NCBI RefSeq assembly: GCF_963678635.1 | Contig: NC_087071.1 | Location: 22,103,194-22,167,193, forward strand | Length of the DNA stretch: 64,000 nt | Direction: 5' to 3' | Source of the DNA: Symsagittifera roscoffensis | Lineage: Eukaryota > Xenacoelomorpha > Acoela > Convolutidae | In this document: in pieces, positions 48,888 to 60,600 of the stretch | Position numbering within the stretch: position 1 is the stretch's first letter | How the letters are laid out: every line of letters begins with the position of its first letter | Translations under genes and position numbers: made by a program | The notes under the pieces: generated by a model | What the model was told of the DNA's origin: nothing | Seen by the model: only the letters and a program-made list of their open reading frames with translations | Databases searched by the model: none

Positions 48888-51692
48888 TCACAATTTCTCG
48901 GCTACTCTAGCGAGGAGCGTGTCCAGTCGTTTCATCATCAGCCTCGAGTCAGTGGATAATCCGGCAGCCACTAGTGCATTGTCCAGTACTTGTCTGGCCA
49001 GCAATTTACTCGTCTCTGGATCTGACTCTTTCAGTTCAACGACCTACAAAAGTAATCACTGCCTTTTTGAATATTTTTGCAATCGTTAATCAAGCATCCG
49101 GAGGACCAGAGCAGTCGAGAAGTTGAGCTTTTTACTGCTGACCATTTAAAATTTTTGAGCTATCAAACCCCCCAGAATATTGCCCCACCTCCAGGAAGCT
49201 TTTTGATAAGCGCGATTTCAAATGTCAAAAAAATGTTGTAGAATGAAGAAAATAAAAAGCTTGAGACGTCTAAAATACCGGAGGATTCAACTCCGTTAAT
49301 TTAGACAAACCATTGAAAAAATATTCCTCAAAATTGACCTTTCATCAATGCCCTTTTTTAATTCAGAGCTTGTATCACACTTCCAACAAGTGCGGTTGTT
49401 CTTAAAAATGCGATTTTAACAAGACAGAAAGTTGGAAATATGTAAACAGAATCAAGGAAACCGAAAAGAAACGACTGTTCATTTATCATTTTCTTTCCAA
49501 TTTCTAAGGTTCGTAAAAAATACCTTAACTTGAAGCTGTTTGAGTTTGAAAACTAGTTAATCAAAAAAACTAAGCCTTATTTTCGCACTATCTGGCATGC
49601 GTTTTTTCGTCATTGGTCAAAAGCACGGTTAAACGTTTCCTAACTGGTGTGGGGAGCATTTAAAAGCTGAAGATGACATGAGAAGTTTTGCAATTATTAC
49701 ACTTTTATTTTTACAGTTTTTTTCCTCTTATCTTACCGCGTGAATAAGATCACCATGTCCATCTTAAGAAACTAGCAATTTACTATCCAAATACAGAGTC
49801 TTAAGCTGACCTTCTTGACAACAGGGTGACTGGAGTTCAACTCCAACTCGGCATGGAGGAACTTGAGTTTCTCGTCCTCACTTCTGTCGGCTAGAGTAGT
49901 CAGTAACATGTGTCTGCTCATACTCATGTCGAAGTTGCGAATCACAGCTGGCGACTTGAAATCCACCGGCGAAACTTTCACCTAAATTTTGATACAAGTC
50001 TTATTAATAATTGGTGATGGCCAAAGTTTAATGAAAATTTCTTTCGGTCAACGAAGCATAACGATTTGCGAAGTCCTGTTTCATTGAATGCCATTTTTAA
50101 AATCATATCTTGGAGTTTCTTTAGAGCTACTTACGACTGTCCTCACAAAATGTTCTATATCGCCCATCTGTATCCTTCTCTACTACTCAGAAGCAGGGTG
50201 ACCACTTCGGGCGTGAAAAAATACAGACTAGCCTGAATACGCAGCGAAAACTAGTATTCCACAAAAAATTTATTTCGAATGATAGTTTAAATTACAACAA
50301 AAAAGAACAAAATGATTATTTCAAGATCACGTTTACAATCTTCACTGAAATGTCATCTGATCGGGAATTAATTCCCCTTTGTTCGTTTTGGAGTCGCTCT
50401 TTCTTCTCCTTGATATTTTGAAGGACTTTTTCGGCTTCTGCCAATTCTTTTTCTGTTTCTGACAGTTCGCGCTTGAGGACTTTTGACGATCTCCGTTGGT
50501 AAATACCAATTTGCCGACGCAACTCGTTGCTTTTCACTTTCAATTTGTCTTCCTCTTTCATGCGCTGCTTCTCAGATTCCTTATAAAGATGGCTTACTGC
50601 AGACATCTGATTCAGAAGAATTTGGGACGGAATGTATTTCTCAAAGGACTATCTGTCGAAGAAATCAGAAACAAATCTTAGACTGTCGTAAAGATCAGCG
50701 CCAGTTCCTGGTTGAAAAACGCCCTCGTTGATTAAAGCAGAATGTCAATGAAAACTTTTCCCAGCAATAAAATACAGACCAATGTAAAAAAAAACAGACT
50801 TTTTACAGACTTTACAGACCGGTCTGTAACTACAGACCAAGTGGTCACCCTGCTCGGAAGATCCGTTACATAATCATGAAAATCAAAAGTTTGATATTGA
50901 GTTTGCCAGGCAAGTTTAGGCGGTATTTTATCCACGAAAATGCAGATAAAACAACTTAAGATCAGATCGCATTGACGCCGCTTCAATCGTGATTCGAGCA
51001 ACAAGGAAAAAATAATTATAAACATTTTTCAGTTCCATAAACAACGGTTCAAAATGATTGCCTTTAAATGACACAGATTAGAACAATACGGTAATGTAAC
51101 AGTGCGGTCTTTAGGAAATGCACATTGAAGTATAACTAAGAAGGTATCAATGCTGTTCAAAAGTTTTCATGAGCAAATTTTCTACTATTGTACTTTTTCT
51201 TCAATCGTAATTCATTCGTACCAAGACTACAGGATGAAGGTCCAATAGTATACATATTTGAATTAATTTCCCAGTAAAGAAATACTTGTATGCTTGGAGG
51301 GAGACACTTTTATTTGTACAGTTTTTTTTCTTCTTTATCTTACCTCGTGAATAAGATCACCCAGTGCTGATCGGAAATGCGATTTGAGAATCTCGTTTGC
51401 CGACTCGGAATCACTTGATGCAGAATCATCTAAAATTGAAAAACTTTGAACAAAATTTTATAGAGGTTTAAATCCCTTTTTGAAAGTAAAAGCCGTTTTT
51501 CCAATACTAAATGCTGTTGGTATTAGCTTTTATTATAATAACAGCACTAGCCTTTCTTTTCTGGAGTATCTGCAGCCGCTCCATGTTTAGCACTCTCGAT
51601 ACTCACAATGCGGTTTCCTTTGTACTCGAAACTCTGACTCAGAGTGATGTCGTCAAATGGCTTCAGTGCATATAAAACTTCAAAGTCTTTTC
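48888..51692 (-). CDS. TRAP1: TRAP1 exons encoding the C-terminal dimerisation domain
   Basis: Exons 51552-51692, 51344-51429, 49811-49981 and 48888-49043. 51552-51692 contains [12 protein letters not shown], which corresponds to the start of this domain, and ends with a GC donor. A short Asp/Ser-rich linker ([10 protein letters not shown]) follows, then [21 protein letters not shown]. The exon 49811-49981 carries [13 protein letters not shown] and [13 protein letters not shown]. The last exon carries [16 protein letters not shown] and stops at 48888-48890. The short end without a TPR-binding MEEVD peptide is as expected for an organellar family member. Confidence 0.93.
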
Positions 51693-54600
51693 CTGAAACG
51701 AGCGGTTTAGAAAACTTTTTGATTATTTTCAATTTCCAAAATTCCTAAAATTTCGAAATGTCGCTTTATAAAATACAAATGCCATCGCATTACATAAAAT
51801 CAAAAGAACAGCAATAAAAAAAGAAACCACCATCTTAAGAACTCTATTCTATAAGAAACACTACACGAAAAGAAACGATCGTTTCCGCAACCATAAATTT
51901 TGGAGTATAATCTTTACCCGAGGCTGAGAGTGTTTCCATGTAAGGAGATGTGTCTGCTAGTTCTCGACTGGGAGCACAGAGGTAGAATATTTCACGCTGG
52001 CCTGCCTTCATTCGTTCAACGTAACTGCAAATCAAAAGAGGTCAGGTCATACTAACCACAAAATCGACCATGTAAACGCTTCGTTTCTTGACTATTTAGA
52101 TAAAATTATCGCATTTTGAAATCAGAACCGAATTGTAACGGTCATTTCTAATCTTCTAAGGTCTTTTTACCTTTGGTAAAAATTCTTTAAAACCAGGAAA
52201 CATTTTTATTCATCAGATTTTAACAGTTCAAAAACCAAAAACAAATGCAACCAAAAAAAAGTTGAATTGAAGCTAGCAACCAAGTTGAACAGCTAACCTC
52301 TCTAAATTACAAAACTCCCCATCTGCTAGCTTGCTGCTTTGGAACAACATCAATTTCATCAGTTCCTCTTGGTCTAATTTGTCGTTGGACAGTCCCAGCA
52401 CACCCTCACGTATGAAATCCCCGTACTCCTGAACAAAATATTTCAGATCTTCGATATCGAATAAAGCAATAACAACATCAATATAAGTCACGCAGTGTCT
52501 TCAAAGCTTGAAATTAGCAAAAAAAAACAGTTGGAAACTAAACAAAATACCGGCGATATGAAACCCCCGTACTTTAGAACAAAGATATCGGAGCTATCGT
52601 CCAAACTCGCAATTTCTGTAACAAACAGTATGGAAATAAATCTTCGAATAACCAATCACCGCCACTTTTTTCCTGATAAAAAAGTAAAAGCACAAAAAAC
52701 GTTATTACACCGTTTTACATCTTCCAGTTTTACAAGGAATTTTCAAAAAATCCGAATAGTTTTTTGATACTGGTCAAAAATGCAGCAGATTATTATAAGA
52801 TTTAACACAGAGGCGAAGCTGCGCTTCGCAAACACAAGCGAGGAAAATGCAAAAAGGAGCTGTAAACAGGCAAAACAAAGTGAAATAAGAAAAAAAAATT
52901 AAAAAATACACCTTCAGAAAAAAAGCTTTTGAGATTAGGAGTATCACGTTCTATCAACTGCTCCACGACCACTTAAAATTTTACCAACACCAGCCACCAA
53001 TAAAGCAGCTACATTTTCTATCAAATTGCAAATGCTACACAGCTAAAATTCGACCGAAAAAATAAAACCAATTAAATATTCCGGATTTGAATCTTCAAAC
53101 TGTTGATTAGTCGTCTCGCATCTGCGCCACGTTCGCTTGGAAGTGGCCCAGATAATGCTGGATCCACTTGTTTTAATATTTTAAACATATTTTGTACTGA
53201 TACGGAAATGCGTAACTTTAAAAAAATAGACTTAACGCAAAACCTTAGTAATTTCTCTGCTTAAGTAGGAGACTAGCGGCTTATTTAAAGGAGAAAAATA
53301 CACTACTCGCTCTTTCAATTAAGGTCTTTAACTCAGATTTGGCTGGGTAGTTTTCGGAAAAAAAAAAGAAAAAATTCCAAAAACGGATCAAAACTCAAAA
53401 ACTTGACTTGTCCTAAAATCAAAAACTTTTCTGTGCTAGAGCATGGGATTAGCCTCCTGTGCAGGAAAGACGTTCACATGCTAATTTTCAGAGTGAACCC
53501 TTGATATCAGATTGAGCTACTAGTTGTCTAGAATAGTGATGAAATTTCTTTAAAAAAAACGACAAAAAAATTAAAGAATGGATTTATCCAAAGTCCATAT
53601 TGGCCCTTTTATAAATAAATAGGGTAAAATAGATTGCACAGGAGAAAGCGAAAATCCATAAAAGTATTAATGAACTATCAACCTTCAGCAGTTAAATTTT
53701 TAAAAAAGAATAATTTTCCAACAAACAAGCAAAAATTGAAAAAAATGAAGATTTCTAAGGCCATATTTCTTAATCAAAACGCAGGGCACAGCCGTTTGTG
53801 CAAGGAACATCCGCATAACTCATTGTGTTCCTTTCGGTTAAACCTCTGATCGCCGATTTAGCAGAGTAATTTTTGAGAAAAGTCGAAAAGTTTTCAAAAA
53901 ATGTCAAAAATGTGCTTGTTTGAGGCGACATTTTTTTTCTGCCGAATGTACGGAATAGCCTCTTGAGAAGGAGAGATCCCCACAAGTTGTTCGTTTTATT
54001 GAAACCTTCATATCAATTGAGCATTTAATATTTGAGAAAATGAAAAAATTCATAACAAATAGGTCAAATATCTCTCTACTGAAATTTTCGAAGACCGTGA
54101 TTTAAAAAGAAGAGAGACTAGCGAAATATGCAGACACATAGAAGAGCAGGCGGTTTTTCCATTGGGACCATTTGAAAATCGGCACACTTGTTTTTGAGAA
54201 AAATTGAAAATTCTGCTAAAATGTTCCAAAGCTTCGCAAAAAAAACGAAAACAAAACCCATACATTTTCATAACACCTATTTTTTTTTTCAAACAGGACC
54301 TAACACTAGGCAAAAAAAGCAGCAACATATGCTTTCAAATTACTTATGCTTGAATATGATTAAAATGAATTATACCAAAAACGCCACCAATTGAGCTATT
54401 TTATTTGCGACTTAGTTTGGACAAAAAATTTCTTCGTAATAACACTACGCTTCGCTTGTGTACTGAGTATAAATCAACCAGTTGTGTAATGAGTATATAA
54501 CATCCATTTTCGAAACTTTTCTGTGACCAAATTTAAGACTTATTCCAAAAAAATCACGACCTATATCAAAATCTTCGCTACGTTCAATGACACTTAAAAA

Positions 54601-57600
54601 GTACCAAATTTGTACAGTCTGTCCTTGAAAAGCATACCTTGTAAAATACACTGTAAGACTCGGGATGTCTCTTGTATTTATCGAGTAGGAATTTGATGAT
54701 CCTCGCAGTTAGTGTTCTCTTCATCTTCAGAAGCAGGTCTGAGTTCTGTAAAATCTCACGGCTTAAGTTTAGAGGAATGTCTTCGCTATCAATCACACCT
54801 GAAGCAAAAAAAAATTGTCATTCACATCGTTCAAAAGTTTCATTTTACAAAAAAATATATTTCAGCAAAATTTTGGGGCTATTCTGATGCGGAAAACTTT
54901 CAACACATCAAGTTCATTTACACTGTCATAAGCTGACTGCTTTTCATGCTAGCTTCTTTCGAACGTTTAAGCACTAAAATTTGGATTATTTTCGGCGATT
55001 CAGTCCTTCGGCAGGTGATTCCATATTTTGTAAAACTTTGCATTGCTACCTTAAAATAAAACTAGGATCGCAGTACTTAATGGGACTTCAAAAAGACAAT
55101 TAATCGCACACTTCTCTCAATTTACGAGTTTACTCTACATAAACTTCCGTACGATTTATTTGACGAGCAAGAAGTCTTCACAGATGTTCACCACTTGCCT
55201 TTTAGGAACCTGGCCCATTCGGGTAGTATTTTGGAGTCCACTCGTTTCTGAATGAGCACTTTGCGAGAGTACAGGGACACGTCAGCCCCACTGTCCTTCG
55301 GAGTGAGAGTGGAAAACATGTTGAACTGCTCTCCTGAAACATGTCAAAACAAAAAACTCAATTCTTAAATTTTTTTTACTTAAGCACAATATTTTGAACA
55401 AACTTTTTTAATTAAAAAAAAAATTTTTTAACACAATATAAAAAACGAGCATGAAAAAGCATTTGACTACGAAGTTAAAGAGCGCTTCCTTGAATAATCT
55501 AGAAAATTATGCCAATAAACGAACTAATCAAGAAACAACGATTTAAACTATTCGCTGGCAGCGTAGGTTATTATCATCTTCAACGGTTTCGATCTGACAG
55601 ACTTGAAAAATAAACTAGCTTTAAGTCCTGAAAAATCAATGCTCCCTAAATTTAGTGCAAACGTATATAACAAATTGATCTCTTCATTGAGCAAAAGTAG
55701 CAAAAATTAGTTTCGATGAGTACCTGGCACGAAGAGAATGCACCTCATATTCAAGGGGACATCTGTTCTGTACTGCAGTGTGAATCTGGCCTCAGAGCCT
55801 CCCTTCACAACACTCCTGTGAACAGAATTAAGTACGAACTAATATTCTAAAAATACTTAAACTGAAATACCTTAAATATTAGAAGAAATAAATATTGAAA
55901 TACCTTAAAAATTAGAAGAAATAAATATTGAAATACCTTAAAAATTAGAAGAAATAAATATAGCCAACAGACAGCTCGACAGTTCGTTCTAATCCCAAAT
56001 TAAGAGTTGCAAAAAACATCACGCAACAAATCTTCGAATTTCAACAATCTTACTCGATTGATTTTTTTGAGAAAATTGGACAAATAGGTAACTAATTTTT
56101 ATTCTGCTGAAAAATCGAAGAATTGAAATACATATTCGAAACAAAAATGTATTCACATTTTTCGCGCTAATTGCACTTCGGTAATTAGAGACCAAGTTTG
56201 CTCTTCAAATAGCATAGCAAAGGAATTTGATTTGGACTTAGACATTGAAAATCAAGCACATCCATTGCGAGCCCTCTAACTATAACTGTCAAGACAAACC
56301 ACAATAAAACCCAAAAGTCAATTCAGTTTCGTTGAGTTTCGAATTTCAATTTCTAAGATCAAATCAAATTCGTTTGCTGTTTGGAAAGCAAACTATGCTC
56401 TCTAATCACCAAAAAAGCAAATAGCGCAAAAAAGGGAATTAATTCGAAACCAAAACTTGTCTGCATAATTTGCACATTGGTAATTGGAGAGCATAGTTTC
56501 CTTTCCAAACAGCAAATAATTTGATTTGAACTTAGAATTAAAATTCAAACAACAAAAAATCAAAATGGAGCCTGAACAAATTTAAAGACTTTTTAACAAA
56601 AAAAATACTAACTTTAATAATTGTCTGCATTTTGTTCATTGGCACTTTAAAAAAGATAGCCGGTTGCTGTGCAAGTAGCACAGAAAGTTCCGACCATATT
56701 CTTTAAAAAATTACATGAAAATCTTGTTCTGTTATTTTTTTCGAAACAGTATTGCTTGTGGGCGTGGTGTGATAAGAGGATCTGAGTGAAAGCCTAGAAC
56801 TTAGACATAGTTGACATTTATAGTAAAATTATGGTAAATTATGCAAATTAAAAAAGCAAAACAAAAAAATGCATTATGACAACGTTATCTAAGTTTTCAA
56901 AATTGAATTTGAAAGGGGAGGAACTGGAAAAGAGCCGAAACTTGGCGTGGTGAACAAATTGCAAACTATGAACAGATTTGTTCTTCATACTTTACAGGGT
57001 AACATCACGCATTTAGCCGTAATAACACCTAAAACAAACCTAAAACTCGGTATTATGAAAGGGGGAACTGGAAAAGAGCCCAAACATGTTTGTCGTGCCT
57101 AAGTACTCTGTACCCCCCTCCCCCACTCAAAAACATATAAAAGCCCTCCCCAAAACAGAAAAAGCTTAATCTACTGTAACGAATGGTCGTTTTTTTTACG
57201 AATTGTCGCCCCACGTCGCCCCAGATGCCCGTAAATAATAAAAAACATAAAAATTTCGTCGCTTATCTTTCGTTAAAAAAAAGCTGCTCGCATGCTTTGT
57301 TCGCTCGAAATTGAACTGAAACAGAAATCTTTTTTTTAACGCTGGGGTAACCTTTTTTTTTTACCGTAGATGGAATTACGGCTGCAATAGCTTCAAAACT
57401 ATATATCAATCTACCCATTCCGATGATTCTTTGTTTTTAATTGCTTTTTATTGAAAAACAAAATAAGACTGCTCGCTCACTTTATTCACTCGAAATTAGA
57501 CCAAAAAAACAAACATCTCAAACGGCTTTTTCGCGACAGTAAGATAACTTTTTGAGTTCGAATCCCACTGAAAAGGCTTTAATATGATATAATATGATAT

Positions 57601-60600
57601 ATTCTGATGATTATTTGTGGTACCTGATTTTGCAAACAACCGAATACAAAGAGCCTCCACGTTTTCAATGTTCGGAACAAAATCATTTATTACTTAGGAT
57701 AATATATAAAAATTAATCAAGTAAAATGAATAAATGAAATCGTTATACAGAAATGAGGCAAAGAAGGGGAAATGTAACGGCATTGTTTCAAAGTTCGAGC
57801 CTAGTCTCCGTAAAAAAATTGTATTGAGTTAATTATGACAAACGAATTATATTTTTCTGAGACTACGAAATAAATCCAGGAAGAGAGACAAAATTAACAA
57901 TTAACACAATGGCATCGAAATTAAAAATCTGTGTTCTCAAGCACAGATAAAAACTTGAAAATCTTGTCTAATTTTGATAAACTTTTCTATATATAACCAG
58001 CTAATTATATGATTCAGAACTAAACAGAAACAAATTTGGTCATAACGTACGTTAATGTATATTACAGGTCATCATCCCCCATCATATTTAGAGAATAAAA
58101 ATCAAGTTGTTTCTTTTTCCACTCACTTCGGAAACAGTATCTCGTACAAATCCGATGAGCCTTCATCTTTTGAAGAGAAATGTAGCTCTAAATCTTAATG
58201 GTTGCCTTTACATTTTTTGGTTACCAAACGGTATCGGTCGAAAATTGGTTTAAAACGATTTGCGAATCGGACACTGTTGCGAGAAAGTCCTTACTTGAGC
58301 GGATAACAACCTTAATAAACAGTAAAAAAAAACTAATTTGCAATTAGGCGCAGTTAAAGTGCAATTCGCAAGGTGAGCTTTTGTAGATAGGTAATAGCTT
58401 AGCTTTATTGTTACTCAACATCCGGAATGCGCCTCTTGGCGTTCAACTTCATCGTTGACCCAGCTGCTCAAAAAACACATTCAAAACAAAAGTTTAAACG
58501 CTGCTGAAAAAAAACTTTTACAAAAATCCTGATTGAAAAATTTCTTTCGCAAGAAAAAGTTTCAAAAACAAATCAAACGGATAGCCCATGGAAGCTCGAG
58601 TAGCACAGAATTAAAGTATTGCGACCACAAAAAATACGGGAAATTTTGAGAACATTTTTTTAAATTGAAAACTTTTTTAAACTAATTTTCTATTAACCAT
58701 TTAGAACTAAATTAGAAACAAACTGGATGGACGTCATCAAATTCAGTGTCATCAATTTTCATGACCTCAAATTTCGCTCGGAAATCGGAAAAGCAATTTT
58801 AACCTTACACGGAAAATTGCTTTTTTTTAACGCATAAAATATCTTCCATTGTCTTTGGAATCCGAATCTTAGCTGAAGCCTTTCTTTAACTATGTCAGAA
58901 GCAGACATAATATCCACCTAACGCCATAACTCATTCAATCACTTCATGACGTCGCGGAAAAAAGTCAACAGACAATTGGAAAAGAGTAAAGGAACACAAG
59001 TAAACCAAAAACACTGGCTAGATAAAAAAAATTCGATGCAAAAATAGGTGGCCTGAAAGCTCTTGGAAATTCTAGAACAATTTGCGATTGACAGTTTTTG
59101 ATTTTTTAAGAAAAACCAATTTGAGAAAACTGGATCAATAGGCAAAATTTTTATTTCCCTGGGAAATCTGATAATTAATTTTCATTTTCGAAATTAGAAG
59201 TCTATCACCTTTTTCGTGACCTTTACATTTTTTTCTGTTAGAAAGTTAAGTTTACCTTCCTCTTAAAGAAATGAATGGCTCTTTTTCCTTCCCCCCCCCC
59301 ACCTCACACAAACATGAATTTTATGGTCTAACGAGTGGTTTTACAAGGTTAATTATGAAGACCAAATATGTTTCTTATGGCCTAATCAGTCTGCATGTCA
59401 ATTTTCATGACAATCGGACAAAGTTAACAGTAATTTAAAATTGAAAAATTTGCAGGTGGGGGGGGGGGGGGGAGGAAAAAGAGCCAAATGAACTGAACTT
59501 TAAAAAAAATAAAAATTCAACCCATAAAAATTCAAACCGCGAAAAATCAATGTTGAGCGTGAACAAGTTTTAAGACTTTTCCTGAAAAAAAAAACAAAAA
59601 ATCATCACGACCTATAAAAGAGTCTGAACTACGTTGATCGACTCTTAAAAAGAAATTCGCATGATAACATAAATTATGGCAGTCAAATGGGTAGTCATGA
59701 TGTTTGAGACATGGTTTATTCAAAGCAAACTCACCTGTATAAACTATTCAATTCATCTTCTGTAGGTTGACTTTTCATCCAAACCGGGTCATTAGATTGC
59801 AGTTTAGCCCCGTTGAGGTACACTGGTTTGTCGAAAAAGGAGGCAAACTTCGATATTATTTCTTTCACCACTGATTCCTAAAAACAAAATTGTTCTAAGA
59901 AATTAGGTCTTTTCGGCTCAATTTGAAAGCCTCAAAATATGAAATGAAAATATTCGCACCTATTTTGTTGTAATCAAAAACATTGCCATGGTATACTCAG
60001 ATTCTTGCATTCGATTATTATTGAGGGCATTATTAGCAAACTTTGGGCCGTTTACGATAAGAGACCCGACCATTTACTGCCAAGTGAAAGTAACAACCCA
60101 CGAGCTGTTGCACCCCTGCTTAAGCAAAACATGCAATTGTTTGGTTTATTTTTAAGGATTGAGAAATGTTCCCTGACTCTCAGGCAATGGGAACGGATTA
60201 ATAGTGGACTTCTTCGAACTAACAATTTTTCAATTCAGAGACGAGACTTAAGCTCATTCACCAACGCTTTACTCCAAACATCACAAGATGTTCAATAAAA
60301 TTCCAATTTTGATATTAATTTTTATTAAAAAAAACATGCAATGAAACAAGAAAAACCGGATGCTGTTCAAGTGCCACTCCGATCTCAATTCTTCTTGGAG
60401 CTTAGTTTTTTTTTTAATTTTTAGATACTCAATCGACAAAAATTATTTTGGTTCTCTAATTGAATTGAATGTATACGAATGTTGATTTAATTGCAACTAT
60501 TGAGCTCACTTGTGATTCTGCACCAACTTTTCACCAATTTACTAAGATGACTCACTTGCGCAAATTTGACGCAACTGTCCTTGAGATGCAGCACTAACTT

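Noticed and set aside
50148-50182. [11 protein letters not shown] frame ending in a GTAAGT donor on the minus strand
   Set aside because: Attractive donor, but no acceptor or partner exon was found and it lies inside a TRAP1 intron next to the hAT-type element. Too short to support.
58138-58200. Minus-strand exon-like piece ([20 protein letters not shown] before GTGAGT) in the large TRAP1 intron
   Set aside because: It superficially resembles the LHYKTDAPLNI region, but the true exon is 55724-55815, and exon 59735-59877 joins it in phase without this piece.
60005-60298. 97-codon plus-strand frame in a TRAP1 intron
   Set aside because: The interval is a divergent SINE copy. No splice sites and no recognisable protein.
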